Source: an uncultured Erythrobacter sp.
GTDB taxonomy: Bacteria > Pseudomonadota > Alphaproteobacteria > Sphingomonadales > Sphingomonadaceae
Length of the DNA stretch: 51,375 nucleotides
Direction of reading: 5' to 3'
NCBI GenBank assembly: GCA_937969505.1
Contig: CALBWA010000028.1
Coordinates: 1 to 51,375 of the forward strand
Position 1 is the stretch's first letter. Every line of letters starts with the position of its first letter. The notes beneath the pieces were generated by a model. The model was not told the origin of the DNA. It searched no databases and worked only from the letters and a program-made list of their open reading frames with translations. This document shows, piece by piece, positions 27,368 to 36,744 of the stretch. A program made the translations under genes and the position numbers.

Positions 27368-28171
27368 ATGGCAACACAATCGGAAACCCTTGGTTCCCAA
27401 TCCGCTAGCCGCGGCGATGGCGTGAAACCGCGCAGCGATACCCGCTTTTTCTGGATCATGGCGATCATCATGTCGCTGGTCATTGTCGCAGGCTTTACGC
27501 TCAATCTCGTGATGGGTCGATCCAGCTTTGATGCGCCGTGGACCTATCACGCGCATGCGGTGATCTTCATGAGCTGGATCGGGCTTTATCTGGCCCAGCA
27601 TTACACCATTCACACTGGCAAATACGCCCAGCATGCCCGATTGGGTCAAGTGGCTTACGGCCTGGTGCCGCTGATGGTCGCAGCCGGTACAATGATCATG
27701 ATCGTTGTCGCGCAGCGAACGGGCGGGCCGTTCTTTTTTCATGTGAGCGAGTTTTTGTGGAGCAATATTGCTGTGATGTGGTGCTTTGGCGGGCTTGCAC
27801 TTTGGGCGTTGCGCCGCCGCCGCTATACAGGCTGGCACCGGCGATTGATGCTGTGCGCCATGGCAATTCTGACCGGGCCGGGGCTTGGCCGCCTGTTGCC
27901 GCTGCCCTTCATGATCCCGCATGCCTGGACCATCACCACAATGGTGACAATGATCTGGCCAGTGATCGGAATGATTGCTGACTGGCGCCGCGATGGGCGC
28001 ATCCATCCTGCCTATTACTGGGGCCTTGGTCTGTATTTCGGGGTCTTCGTCCTCTCCACTGCGATTGCCCATACTGGCCCCGGCATGGCGGTAACCGAAT
28101 GGCTTATTGAAGGAACCGCAGGAGCCGAACGTCCGATTGAGGCCTTCCTCCCGCCCGATTTCACCCTGTAG
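27368..28171 (+). CDS. Conserved multi-pass membrane protein, His-rich helices
   Basis: A 267-residue protein with about seven predicted helices (starting near 29, 61, 92, 128, 155, 180 and 210). Several histidines lie in or at the ends of helices (WTYHAHAVIF, QHYTIHTG, FFFHVSEF, WHRRLML), and a QHARLG turn recurs after helix 2. This pattern recalls heme- or metal-binding membrane families such as DUF2306-like proteins, but I cannot assign it firmly. It sits between an MBL hydrolase and nadA, with no obvious functional link. Confidence 0.6.
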   Translation: MATQSETLGSQSASRGDGVKPRSDTRFFWIMAIIMSLVIVAGFTLNLVMGRSSFDAPWTYHAHAVIFMSWIGLYLAQHYTIHTGKYAQHARLGQVAYGLVPLMVAAGTMIMIVVAQRTGGPFFFHVSEFLWSNIAVMWCFGGLALWALRRRRYTGWHRRLMLCAMAILTGPGLGRLLPLPFMIPHAWTITTMVTMIWPVIGMIADWRRDGRIHPAYYWGLGLYFGVFVLSTAIAHTGPGMAVTEWLIEGTAGAERPIEAFLPPDFTL

Positions 28172-28265
28172 CGCGCCGTCCCTGCCCGCCGCAGCAATCT
28201 CGCTCGCAATCTGGCGCAATATCCTTATATCAAAGCCAGAGTGCAGCAATTGAGGGCGCGACGAC

Positions 28266-29267
28266 GTGAGCATCGAGACCAAAGTTCCAACCGGCGACGA
28301 TCTGCTCGCCGAGATTAACCGCCTGCGCAAAGAGCGTAATGCGGTGATCCTCGCGCATTATTACCAGACGCCCGACATTCAGGATATTGCCGATTTCGTC
28401 GGGGACAGTCTGGAACTCTCGCGCAAGGCCGCTGAAACCGATGCGGATGTCATCCTGTTCTGCGGCGTCAAATTCATGGCGGATACGGCCAAAATCCTCA
28501 GCCCGGACAAGACCGTGATCCTGCCCGACATGGATGCCGGTTGTTCGCTGGAGGACAGCTGCCCGCCGGATAAATTCCGCGCCTTCCGCGAAGCGCACCC
28601 TGACCACATCGCGCTGACCTACATCAATTGCTCGACCGAGGTGAAGGCGCTGTCCGACATCATCGTTACCTCCTCCAGCGCAGAGACGATCCTTGAACAG
28701 ATACCGGCGGATCAGAAGATTATCTTCGGCCCCGATCGCCACCTTGGCGGGTGGCTGAGCCGCAAGTTTGACCGCGAAATGCTGCTGTGGCCGGGCGTGT
28801 GCATCGTGCACGAGGCGTTCAGCGAAACCGAATTGCTCAAACTGAAGGAAGAATATCCCCATGCGCCGGTGGCAGCCCACCCGGAATGCCCGCCGACCAT
28901 TATCGATCATGCCGATCACGTCGGCTCGACCAGTTCGATCCTGACCTTTGCCAAGAATTTCGAAGGTGACACGCTGATCGTTGCGACCGAACCGCACATT
29001 ATGCACCAGATGGAAAAGGCACTGCCGGAGAAAACGTTCATCGGTGCGCCGGGTGCGGACGGCAACTGCAGCTGCAACATCTGCCCCTATATGGCGCTCA
29101 ACACGATGGAGAAAATGTACACTGCCTTGCGCGATCTGGAGCCGCAGATCGAGATCGAGGAGGACATGCGGATCAAGGCCAAGGCAAGTCTTGACCGGAT
29201 GCTGGGCATGGCCAGCGGCACGGTTGGTCTGGGCGATCTGGGCAAGGTGCCGTTCAAGGCGGATTGA
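28266..29267 (+). CDS. nadA: Quinolinate synthase NadA
   Basis: Condenses iminoaspartate with dihydroxyacetone phosphate to quinolinate for NAD synthesis, using a 4Fe-4S cluster. The 333 residues begin at GTG 28266 behind a GAGGG ribosome site. The family blocks are VILAHYYQTPDIQDIADFVG, FCGVKFMADTAKIL, PDMDAGCSLEDSCP and TYINCSTEVKA. The cluster cysteines are expected in DMDAGCS, HPECPP and the C-terminal CSCNICPYM. The usual partners nadB and nadC are not in the window. Confidence 0.96.
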   Translation: MSIETKVPTGDDLLAEINRLRKERNAVILAHYYQTPDIQDIADFVGDSLELSRKAAETDADVILFCGVKFMADTAKILSPDKTVILPDMDAGCSLEDSCPPDKFRAFREAHPDHIALTYINCSTEVKALSDIIVTSSSAETILEQIPADQKIIFGPDRHLGGWLSRKFDREMLLWPGVCIVHEAFSETELLKLKEEYPHAPVAAHPECPPTIIDHADHVGSTSSILTFAKNFEGDTLIVATEPHIMHQMEKALPEKTFIGAPGADGNCSCNICPYMALNTMEKMYTALRDLEPQIEIEEDMRIKAKASLDRMLGMASGTVGLGDLGKVPFKAD

Positions 29268-29374
29268 GCGGTTTGCCTGAAGGTTCATCGCTTTAGATGC
29301 CATCCTGAGATCGCGTGACACACTAGCAACTTGGTTCCCGCACCCATTTTCTGCGCTCGTGCGTTTAACTCCGC

Positions 29375-30685
29375 ATGACAGCCGAAATCCGCTTCTTCTG
29401 GGCGCGCCTCAACGCCAATTACTGGTTCTACCCCGCTTTGTTCGCGATCCTTGCAGCTGCGCTGGCATTCGGAACCGTATGGCTTGATCGCAATGGCTGG
29501 GCCGAATGGCTTAATGACGTTGAGTGGGTCGTGCCAGTCCGGCCCAAAGGCGCTGCCGATATCCTGACCGTGATGGCAGGGTCGATGATCGGCGTCGCCT
29601 CAACCGTATTTTCGATCACGATTGTTGCGGTTAGCTATGCCAGCGGCACCTATGGCCCGCGCCTCTTGACCAATTTTCTGGAGGACAAGGGCAATCAGAT
29701 CAGCCTGGCCACCTTCATCGGCAGCTTTGTCTATGCCCTGATCGTGCTGCGATCCGTTCGGGCAGAAGATGAATCGCCAGCAGCATCGGGCGGAGCAGCT
29801 GATGCGCTGCCCGGTTTTGCCCCGCAACTGTCGCTGCTGGTTGCCTATGCGCTGATGGCCGCATGCGTTGGCGTGCTGGTGTTTTTCCTCAACCATGTCC
29901 CCTCCTCCATCCGCATCAACAAGGTGCTGGAAAGGATCGGTCGGCGGCTGAATGAATTGATACGCGAAACCTATCCGGTCGAAGATGAATTCAGCGATGC
30001 GCGCGAGCCTGAAGGTGGCAAGCCTTTGCTCGCCTGGGACACAGGCTACGTCCAGATGATCGATTTCGAGGACCTGGAAGAGATCGCTCGCGGTTGTGGT
30101 TGCACGTTTTCCCTGCGGGTGCGGACAGGCGATTTCATCCACCGCGATTTGCCGCTGCTTGATCTGAAAGGCTGCGAGCCGGACGAGCTGAAGGACAAGG
30201 TGCGCGAATGCTTCACCCTTGGACCGGTCCGCACGCCTGAACAGGATCCGCAATTTCTGATCGACGAGTTGGTGGAAATCGGGCTCCGCGCGCTTTCGCC
30301 CGGCATCAACGATCCCTTCACTGCGATCACCGCCCTGCACTGGCTGGGTGCTGCGACGTCCGACATTGGCCGTCGCGATTTGCGCAAGGATGTGTGCAGT
30401 CAGGATGCCGATGATTGCCCGGTCATCCCCTGCCCCGACAATTTTGCGCATTATGTCGAACGCGGGTTCGGCTCGATCCGCAGCGCTGTCGCCGCCAGCC
30501 CGACAGCGGCCAAAGTGATGTTTGGCGTGTTGAGCGACGCGGCAATGCCGATCACCGATAGCAAGCGTTCAGAGCAATTGCGCAACCAGGCCAATTTGCT
30601 GATGGAGCAGGCACGCGAAAAAATCACCGGCCCCGATTTGCGCGCGGTCGAGACGGCCTATCGTGAGAATGATGGCAAGTATTAG
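29375..30685 (+). CDS. DUF2254 family membrane protein
   Basis: A 436-residue protein with four predicted membrane helices in the first ~180 residues (near 18-36, 63-90, 110-127 and 147-175) and a large soluble C-terminal half. The pattern GSMIGVASTVFSITIVAVS followed by YGPRLLTNFLEDKGNQ identifies DUF2254. ELVEIGLRALSPGINDPFTA is the conserved soluble block. Function is unknown. Its last codons overlap the convergent EamA gene by four bases. Confidence 0.87.
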   Translation: MTAEIRFFWARLNANYWFYPALFAILAAALAFGTVWLDRNGWAEWLNDVEWVVPVRPKGAADILTVMAGSMIGVASTVFSITIVAVSYASGTYGPRLLTNFLEDKGNQISLATFIGSFVYALIVLRSVRAEDESPAASGGAADALPGFAPQLSLLVAYALMAACVGVLVFFLNHVPSSIRINKVLERIGRRLNELIRETYPVEDEFSDAREPEGGKPLLAWDTGYVQMIDFEDLEEIARGCGCTFSLRVRTGDFIHRDLPLLDLKGCEPDELKDKVRECFTLGPVRTPEQDPQFLIDELVEIGLRALSPGINDPFTAITALHWLGAATSDIGRRDLRKDVCSQDADDCPVIPCPDNFAHYVERGFGSIRSAVAASPTAAKVMFGVLSDAAMPITDSKRSEQLRNQANLLMEQAREKITGPDLRAVETAYRENDGKY

Positions 30686-31560
30686 GCTGGTGCCGATTTC
30701 GTCCCACTGATCCGCGACAGCACCAGCGCGCTGCCGAGAAGAGCCATGCCAACGATGTCGATAGCGGAAAGCACTTCTGAAAAGACGTGATAGCCAACCA
30801 GCGCGGCTAGCGCAGGCTGGGTCAGCAGGGCAATGCCGATTACCAGCGGCGAGAAATGCCGCATGGCAAAAACCAGCAATCCCTGCCCGATCAGCTGGCT
30901 GGTGATGAACAGGATCAGGATCGGCGTCCAGTCGGTTGGCCAGACAGGCTCGCCCAGAACGAGCGCGATAATCAGCAGGACTGGGGCACCAAACAGGCTG
31001 ACCCAGACCAGCAGGCTCCAGCTGCCGAAACCGGCCCGCGCGTTCTTCAGCGTTAAGAGATAGACGGCATAGAGCAATCCGGCGACAAGGCAGAACAGAT
31101 CGCCGATGAAAGTCTGCGTGGAGATTTCAAGACTGCGGCCCATCAGTATCGCTGCCCCGGCCAGGGCGCAGGCAATCGCCAGCCATTCCGGGCCGCGCGG
31201 CAAGCTGCGAGCCATCATGAAACCCCAGAACATGAGCACGATGGAACCGGCATTGCCGAACAGCGTCGCATTGCCCAGCCGTGTAAGACCAATCCCGATG
31301 TGCCAGCTTGCCAGGTCCAGCGCGAAGGCGATCGAACCCAGCGCAACCAGCGCCAGTGTTTTGCGCGGCATTCCGCCCAATGGCTGCCGGTTCATCCGCG
31401 CAAGCACGATCAGAAAAGGCAGGGCCAGAAACAATCTCCAAAAGCCAGCCGAAACCGGACCCGTATCGGCCAGTCGGACCAACCATGGCCCCATGGCGAG
31501 CGCAAAATTGCCTGCCAACAGGGCTGCTATCAGGCCCAGCCCGGCAAGTCTGACTTTCAT
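30682..31560 (-). CDS. EamA/DMT-family transporter
   Basis: A 292-residue inner-membrane protein with about ten helices in two homologous halves, the drug/metabolite transporter plan. The first half starts with LAGNFALAMGPWLVRLADTG and FWRLFLALPFLIVLAR; the second EamA repeat begins near FIGDLFCLVAGLLYAVYLLTLK. I chose ATG 31560 (AGGTGGG ribosome site), which begins the first helix; the upstream ATG at 31578 adds only six residues. Substrate unknown. It diverges from the ene-reductase gene. Confidence 0.85.
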   Translation of the reverse strand: MKVRLAGLGLIAALLAGNFALAMGPWLVRLADTGPVSAGFWRLFLALPFLIVLARMNRQPLGGMPRKTLALVALGSIAFALDLASWHIGIGLTRLGNATLFGNAGSIVLMFWGFMMARSLPRGPEWLAIACALAGAAILMGRSLEISTQTFIGDLFCLVAGLLYAVYLLTLKNARAGFGSWSLLVWVSLFGAPVLLIIALVLGEPVWPTDWTPILILFITSQLIGQGLLVFAMRHFSPLVIGIALLTQPALAALVGYHVFSEVLSAIDIVGMALLGSALVLSRISGTKSAPA

Positions 31561-31639
31561 GGTCCCACCTAAATCCATGGTTGCGGATTAGCCGCGAAAG
31601 CCCCAGTTGCGAAATACAATCTATTCCAGGCAAGAGGAC

Positions 31640-32758
31640 ATGCGTGTGACTGACAGTCTTTTCCAACCGATCAAGCTGGGTGCAATCGAGGCCAAGAACC
31701 GGATTATCATGGCCCCGCTGACACGCGGACGCGCTGCCGATCCGGTGTTCACGCCCAACGATTTGATGGCGCAATATTACGGCCAGCGTGCCTCTGCCGG
31801 GCTGATCATCAGCGAAGCCACTGGTATCAGTCGCGAAGGTCTAGGCTGGCCATCAGCCCCGGGTATCTGGTCTGAGGAACAGGCAGAAGCGTGGAAGGCG
31901 TCGACCGAGGCGGTGCACAAGGCTGGTGGCAAGATCGTGCTGCAATTGTGGCATATGGGGCGGCTGGTGCATCCCTATTTTCTGGGTGGTGAGCCACCTG
32001 TTTCGTCCAGCGCCACCACTGCGCCCGGCCATGCCCACACGCCAGAAGGCCGCAAGGATTATGAACCTGCACGCGCACTGGGTCTGGACGAAATCCCGCG
32101 CCTGATTGCCGATTATCGCAATGCTGCGGAACTGGCCAAAAAAGCCGGTTTCGACGGCGTGCAATTGCATGCTGCAAACGGATATCTGATTGACCAGTTC
32201 ATCCGCGACAATTCCAATCTTCGCGATGATGAATATGGCGGCCCAGCAACGAACCGTGTGCGATTGCTACGCGAGGTGCTGGAGGCGCTGGTCGACGTTT
32301 GGGGAGCCGACCGTGTCAGCGCCCGGCTCAGCCCGAATGGTGACAGCCAGGGGGCCGACGACAGCGACCCCGCGACCACCTTTGCAGCAGCCGCGCAAGT
32401 TGCGCAGGACCTGAAGTTGGGTTTTCTGGAATTGCGTCAACCAGGACCAGAAGGGACATATGGCCGAACAGACGTGCCCCAACAGGACGCCATGATCCGC
32501 AGCATCTACACCGGGCCGCTGGTGCTCAATTCCGACTACAGTGCCGAAGATGCGGCAGCCGATATTGATGCAGGCCGCTGCGATGCGGTCAGCTTTGGCC
32601 GCCCTTTCATTTCCAACCCCGACTTGCCTCATCGCATTCGGCTAGGCGCGGAACTCGCGCCGAACACAAATGTGCCCAAGAGCTGGTATCTGCCCGGCCC
32701 GGCAGGATATATCGATTATCCAACGCTGGATGAGGAACGCGCAGCTGGCGCGGCCTGA
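31640..32758 (+). CDS. Old-yellow-enzyme family alkene reductase
   Basis: A 372-residue FMN-dependent ene-reductase of the NemA/XenB kind. The barrel begins with KNRIIMAPLTRGRA. FMN contacts are seen in LQLWHMGRLVHP. The substrate His-Asn pair is in GFDGVQLHAANGYLIDQF, followed by the conserved DDEYGG, with the phosphate loop near CDAVSFGRPFISNPDLP. I chose ATG 31640 behind AAGAGGAC. These enzymes reduce activated alkenes, nitro groups or nitrate esters using NAD(P)H. No regulator is adjacent. The stop lies inside a 23-base tandem duplication. Confidence 0.92.
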   Translation: MRVTDSLFQPIKLGAIEAKNRIIMAPLTRGRAADPVFTPNDLMAQYYGQRASAGLIISEATGISREGLGWPSAPGIWSEEQAEAWKASTEAVHKAGGKIVLQLWHMGRLVHPYFLGGEPPVSSSATTAPGHAHTPEGRKDYEPARALGLDEIPRLIADYRNAAELAKKAGFDGVQLHAANGYLIDQFIRDNSNLRDDEYGGPATNRVRLLREVLEALVDVWGADRVSARLSPNGDSQGADDSDPATTFAAAAQVAQDLKLGFLELRQPGPEGTYGRTDVPQQDAMIRSIYTGPLVLNSDYSAEDAAADIDAGRCDAVSFGRPFISNPDLPHRIRLGAELAPNTNVPKSWYLPGPAGYIDYPTLDEERAAGAA

Positions 32759-32799
32759 ACCTACTCTGGCAGAAGCCCTGAACCTATTCTGGCAGAAGC
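32754..32799. repeat. Two-copy 23-base tandem repeat over convergent gene ends
   Basis: The unit begins CCTGAACCTAYTCTGG and ends CAGAAGC; copies at 32754-32776 and 32777-32799 differ at one base. Copy 1 carries the stop codon of the ene-reductase. Copy 2 carries the stop codon and last four codons of the minus-strand lipoprotein. Confidence 0.9.
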
Positions 32800-33134
32800 G
32801 AAGTCGGCGTCGGCCCGGCAACAGGTTCAGGCGGAACCTCTGAAGCCGGGACTGGGCCAGCAGCCGACCCGGCAGTGGCGTCCGGTTCAGCCGTTTCCTC
32901 TTGCGCGTCTTCGCTGGCCGCATTGTCCGGCGTGGATGGCCTGGTTGGCTCCAGAGCCGGTGATTGCGATTGCAGCTGATCGAGCGGCAACATATCGTCG
33001 CTGATCGATCCGCCCAAGACGTCACCCTCAGCAGTTCCGCCAGTGTTGCTGCTGTCCACAGGCTCGGCTTCCTGACCGCAACCGGTCAACAGAGCCAGCA
33101 TGAGTATTGGGGTGACAAAAAAGCGCATTCTCAT
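32784..33134 (-). CDS. Small putative lipoprotein, low complexity
   Basis: A 116-residue protein with a lipoprotein signal: a basic start, a hydrophobic run [12 protein letters not shown] and lipobox LTGC (Cys near residue 19). The rest is acidic and rich in Pro, Ala, Glu and Ser, probably disordered. Residue +2 is Gly, so outer-membrane sorting is likely if E. coli rules apply. The start codon overlaps the lipB stop (ATGA), so it is translated with lipB. The family is unknown. Its last codons fall in a tandem duplication. Confidence 0.7.
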   Translation of the reverse strand: MRMRFFVTPILMLALLTGCGQEAEPVDSSNTGGTAEGDVLGGSISDDMLPLDQLQSQSPALEPTRPSTPDNAASEDAQEETAEPDATAGSAAGPVPASEVPPEPVAGPTPTSLLPE

Positions 33135-33811
33135 TCTCCCGGATCAGCTGACAATTGCGCGAGAAACGCATCGGCCCCTGCGATCATCGCATCGTCCCAT
33201 TGCTGCGGTGAAATGTCGAGGCCAAGCTGGGCGAGGCTGGTGACACCAAATTCCTCTATGCCGCATGGCACAATCCCGCTGAAATGCGCAAGATCAGGGT
33301 CCAGATTGACCGAGAAGCCATGCATCGTCACCCATCGCCTGACCCGTACGCCAATCGCACCGATCTTGGCCTCTTTGCCAGCCGGATCATGCGTCCAGAT
33401 GCCAATGCGCCCGTCAGCGCGCCAACTCTTCACGCCAAACGCCGAAAGCGTATCGATCACCCAGCCCTCGATTGAATGAACGAAGCGCCGAACATCACGT
33501 CCACGCTTGGTCAGATCGAGCAGAACGTATCCCACACGCTGTCCCGGCCCGTGATAGGTGTAGCGCCCGCCGCGCCCCGCCTCGACCACTTCAAAGCGGG
33601 GATCGAGCAATTCATCGGCGGCTGCGCTGGTGCCCGCGGTATATACGGGCGGGTGTTCCAAAAGCCAGACCAGCTCGCGCGCTTCGCCAGCGGAAATTGC
33701 GCTGTTGCGCTGCTCCATTTCGGCAAGCGCACTGGTGTAAGGGACCTGGCCAGCCTCTCGCCGCCATTCCAGGGCACTGCTGTCCAAAGCAGATGTGGCT
33801 TGTTCAGTCAT
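33131..33811 (-). CDS. lipB: Octanoyltransferase LipB
   Basis: Moves octanoyl from acyl carrier protein to lipoyl domains, the first step of lipoate synthesis. The 226 residues show the family blocks [33 protein letters not shown] and [17 protein letters not shown] (catalytic Lys), and [15 protein letters not shown] (catalytic Cys). Length is normal. The downstream lipoprotein gene overlaps it by four bases. lipA is not in the window. Confidence 0.95.
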   Translation of the reverse strand: MTEQATSALDSSALEWRREAGQVPYTSALAEMEQRNSAISAGEARELVWLLEHPPVYTAGTSAAADELLDPRFEVVEAGRGGRYTYHGPGQRVGYVLLDLTKRGRDVRRFVHSIEGWVIDTLSAFGVKSWRADGRIGIWTHDPAGKEAKIGAIGVRVRRWVTMHGFSVNLDPDLAHFSGIVPCGIEEFGVTSLAQLGLDISPQQWDDAMIAGADAFLAQLSADPGE

Positions 33812-33888
33812 GGTGATTGCGTGGCGGCATTAAACGCGGTTATCAAGAGGCAAAGGGGTCGCATCGGCCCCGCGTAAGGGGGTTATTG

Positions 33889-34707
33889 ATGAAACTGGAC
33901 CTGGGACAAGCCTGGAACACGGCACTGGAACTGATGAATGCCAACCGGGACGTGATACTGGTAATTGCAGGTGTGTTTCTCTTCCTGCCCGGACTGGCTC
34001 AGGCGTTGTTGATGCCGGGCATGAACGAAATGGCCGCCGACCCTGAAAACATCGATGCCGTCATGGCCGAACTGCAAGCGCTTTATACCGAGTATTGGTG
34101 GGTGTTCGTCCTTGTGGCAATCATCAACACTCTTGGGACTCTGACCCTTCTGACACTGTTGACCGACCGCCAACGCCCGACAGTTGCAGAGGCGCTCAAG
34201 GCCAGCGGCATGGGCATTCTATCCTACATCGCGGTTCAAATTCTGCTGATCCTGGGCGTTTCGCTTGCGCTTGGCATCCCGGTCGGCCTGGCTTTCGCCA
34301 GCGGTTCGACTGCCCTGATCGTTATTGCAGTGATCGCGGCAATCGTGGTTGGGTTCTACCTGATGGCCAAGTTTGCCTTGGTTACCCCGGTGATCGCGAT
34401 CGACAAGATCTTGAACCCGCTGGCGGTACTTAAGCGATCCTGGACGCTGACCAAGGGCAACAGCATCCGGGTGTTTGCCTTTCTCTTCCTGCTGATTCTG
34501 GGAATGGGGATCGTCTTCATGGTGGTACAAGGCGTCCTTGCGATCGTCTTTGCCATCATCGGCGGCGAGGTGGAGACCATCGGTATGGCGATCATATCCA
34601 GCATAGGCGGGGCCATTTTTGCCGTCGTATTTCTGGCCGCACTTGCTGGTGTCCATCGTCAGCTGTCCGGTGCGGCACACGAGAATATCAGCGAAACATT
34701 TGACTGA
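33889..34707 (+). CDS. Multi-pass membrane protein (GDPD membrane-domain-like)
   Basis: A 272-residue protein with about six strongly hydrophobic helices (starting near 20, 65, 115, 145, 200 and 245). The block FALVTPVIAIDKILNPLAVLKRSWTLT is cut by a conserved RSW.LTKGN turn that also occurs in the glycerophosphoryl diester phosphodiesterase membrane-domain family (PF10110-like) and in DUF975-like proteins. No catalytic domain is attached. I chose ATG 33889; the longer frame upstream overlaps the lipB promoter region. Function unknown. Confidence 0.65.
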   Translation: MKLDLGQAWNTALELMNANRDVILVIAGVFLFLPGLAQALLMPGMNEMAADPENIDAVMAELQALYTEYWWVFVLVAIINTLGTLTLLTLLTDRQRPTVAEALKASGMGILSYIAVQILLILGVSLALGIPVGLAFASGSTALIVIAVIAAIVVGFYLMAKFALVTPVIAIDKILNPLAVLKRSWTLTKGNSIRVFAFLFLLILGMGIVFMVVQGVLAIVFAIIGGEVETIGMAIISSIGGAIFAVVFLAALAGVHRQLSGAAHENISETFD

Positions 34708-34786
34708 TTGAGCACCAAAGGCGGCGGGCCACTCGCAATTGTGGAATTGAAAGCCCAGGTCAGCTGGCCTAGCGCCTGCACTACAC

Positions 34787-36241
34787 ATGACTGACACCAC
34801 CACACCTGCTTCCTTTCAAGGCGAAGCCGACGCCCCAGGACCCAAAAGCGGGATACCGCGCGGGCGGATGGCACTGCTGTTTACCGTGATGATGGTGATT
34901 GCGGCGGGCAATACGGCGATGCAATCAGTCATGCCCTCGATCGGTTCGGCCCTTGGTGTAGACGACGTCTGGATCAGCCTTGCCTACACCTGGTCAGCAT
35001 TATTGTGGGTGATTTGCGCACCTTTCTGGGCTCGCCGATCTGATCAGCGCGGGCGCAAGGCCATGATGGCCCTGGGGATGACAGGCTTCATCGTGTCGAT
35101 GGGGCTATGTGGTCTGTTTTTATGGTTCGGCCTAGTTGGGATGCTATCTGCTTTCTGGACCTTGTTGCTGTTTGCTGTGGCGCGCAGCCTGTTTGGCGGT
35201 TTCGGCAGCGCTGCCCCGCCTGCTGTTCAGGCCTATGTGGCCTCTCGCACTGCCCGTTCTGAACGCACTCAAGCGCTCTCCCTGATAGCGTCGAGTTTTG
35301 GAGTGGGCACGGTTATCGGACCTGCCCTTGCGCCCCTGTTGGTTTTTCCGTTCCTTGGCATTGGCCTGACCGGCCCCTTCATCACTTTCACCCTGGTGGC
35401 GGTTTTTGCTCTGGCAGTGCTGAAACTGAGATTGCCCGATGACGAACCGCAATTTTCAGCACGCGGCCGGACCTTCGATGCCCCCTATGCCAATGGTTCT
35501 GGCGGCGCTCCGGCAGACCGTCATTACGATGATGACGATGATGACGATGATGAGGATAGTGATCAGAATAACGTCAGCTACAGTGTCGGCACCAAGGCAT
35601 CGACGCAGCCTGCCTCCGGGCCGCTTGCCCAGCCGGACAAGTTGCGCTGGCTCGACCCGCGGATCCGCCCCTGGGTCATAGCGGGCTTGGGCAGCGGCCA
35701 CGCTCAAGCCATGGTTCTGGGCATTTCAGGTTTCCTTGTGCTCGATCGTCTCGGGCTGCGCGGCACTCCGGCAGAAGGCACCGGCCCGGTCGGAATCGTG
35801 CTGATGGTGGGCGCCCTTGCCACGCTGTTGGCCCAGTGGGGGCTGATCCCGCGCTTCAACATGGGGCCACGGTTTTCGACCTTGCTGGGCACGGCGATTG
35901 CCGGCGCGGGGGTTGTGGTGCTTGGGGCCGGACAGCAACTGCATACCATTGCCTTTGGCTACGCCATTGCATCGCTCGGCTTTGGTCTCACCCGTCCAGG
36001 TACAACAGCGGGCACTTCTCTGGCCGTTACACGGTCCGAGCAAGGGCAAGCATCCGGCATTGTCGCATCGGTTGCAGGCGCCAGCTACGTGTTTGCTCCT
36101 GCGCTTGGGGTCGGCCTATACAATTGGCACCCTGAATTCTCGTTCACCCTGATTGTCGCAATCTGCGCAGCAGTGTTTGTGCTCGGCTGGATCTCGCTGC
36201 AACCCGATAGCGAGTTGATCAGGGACAAGAGACAATCCTGA
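34787..36241 (+). CDS. Major facilitator superfamily transporter with acidic central loop
   Basis: A 484-residue inner-membrane transporter with about twelve helices. The MFS motif between TM2 and TM3 appears as APFWARRSDQRGRKAMM, and motif C-like glycines occur in ASSFGVGTVIGPALAPLL. The central cytoplasmic loop between TM6 and TM7 holds a run of eight Asp plus Glu (about residues 248-257), encoded by a 9-base repeat. Substrate unknown; drug or metabolite efflux is plausible. It ends five bases before the convergent arsC-like gene. Confidence 0.85.
   Translation: MTDTTTPASFQGEADAPGPKSGIPRGRMALLFTVMMVIAAGNTAMQSVMPSIGSALGVDDVWISLAYTWSALLWVICAPFWARRSDQRGRKAMMALGMTGFIVSMGLCGLFLWFGLVGMLSAFWTLLLFAVARSLFGGFGSAAPPAVQAYVASRTARSERTQALSLIASSFGVGTVIGPALAPLLVFPFLGIGLTGPFITFTLVAVFALAVLKLRLPDDEPQFSARGRTFDAPYANGSGGAPADRHYDDDDDDDDEDSDQNNVSYSVGTKASTQPASGPLAQPDKLRWLDPRIRPWVIAGLGSGHAQAMVLGISGFLVLDRLGLRGTPAEGTGPVGIVLMVGALATLLAQWGLIPRFNMGPRFSTLLGTAIAGAGVVVLGAGQQLHTIAFGYAIASLGFGLTRPGTTAGTSLAVTRSEQGQASGIVASVAGASYVFAPALGVGLYNWHPEFSFTLIVAICAAVFVLGWISLQPDSELIRDKRQS
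35528..35557 (+). repeat. GATGATGAC microsatellite in the MFS gene
   Basis: Three tandem 9-base units GATGATGAC (the last ends in G) plus one GAT encode the Asp-rich run of the transporter loop. Changes in copy number would stay in frame. Confidence 0.9.
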
Positions 36242-36245
36242 CAGG

Positions 36246-36590
36246 TCAGAGAATTTCGAGGACGATATCCTGAGGACGGCAAAATCGCACGCCTTTGTCA
36301 GTTTCGACCAGAGGTCGATTGATCAGTATCGGGTCAGCCACCATAGCATCAAGGACGGTATCATTGTCCGCATCAGGGAGCCCGCGCTCTTCTGCATCGG
36401 TGCCGCGCAGCCGCAGGCCTTCTTGCGGCGATATTCCGGCATCTTTGTATAGCTGTGCCAGCTTGTCGCGAGTTGGTGGCTCCTTGAGATATTCGACCAC
36501 CGTCACATCGACCTTTGACAGGTTTTCGAGAATGGCGAGCGTCTTGCGCGAGGTGCCGCATTTCGGATTGTGCCAGATTGTCGCTTTCAA
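36246..36590 (-). CDS. arsC: Arsenate reductase (glutaredoxin-dependent), ArsC family
   Basis: A 114-residue thioredoxin-fold protein. The N-terminal WHNPKCGTSRKTLAILE holds the catalytic Cys of the ArsC/Spx family. VEYLKEPPTRDKLAQLYKDAG and DPILINRPLVETDKGVRFCRP (with the cis-Pro and the anion-binding Arg) follow the ArsC pattern. It reduces arsenate to arsenite with glutaredoxin. No arsenite pump or arsR is nearby, so a general thiol-redox role of a YfgD-like relative is possible. Confidence 0.85.
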   Translation of the reverse strand: MKATIWHNPKCGTSRKTLAILENLSKVDVTVVEYLKEPPTRDKLAQLYKDAGISPQEGLRLRGTDAEERGLPDADNDTVLDAMVADPILINRPLVETDKGVRFCRPQDIVLEIL

Positions 36591-36672
36591 TGTCTGCTCC
36601 TGTCAGCCCAGTTGGAAAAAACCACATAAACGGGCAGAAATTTGCGCTCAAGCTACAATTCATGCTTGCAAC

Positions 36673-36687
36673 TGAGAATTATTCGCA
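36673..36687. promoter_or_regulatory. Fur-like box 1 upstream of the siderophore receptor
   Basis: TGAGAAT-T-ATTCGCA is a 7-1-7 inverted repeat with a single mismatch, very close to the classic Fur half-site TGATAAT/TGAGAAT. It lies 58 bases before the TTG start of the receptor gene and 83 bases before the divergent arsC start. Confidence 0.65.
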
Positions 36688-36709
36688 ATAGCAGCTTCCT
36701 CAACACAAC

Positions 36710-36724
36710 TGCGAACGACTCGCA
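36710..36724. promoter_or_regulatory. Fur-like box 2 upstream of the siderophore receptor
   Basis: TGCGAAC-G-ACTCGCA is a second 7-1-7 inverted repeat (5 of 7 paired), 37 bases centre to centre from box 1. It ends seven bases before the AGGAGG ribosome site. Confidence 0.5.
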
Positions 36725-36744
36725 ATTGTTAGGAGGGTTACTCA

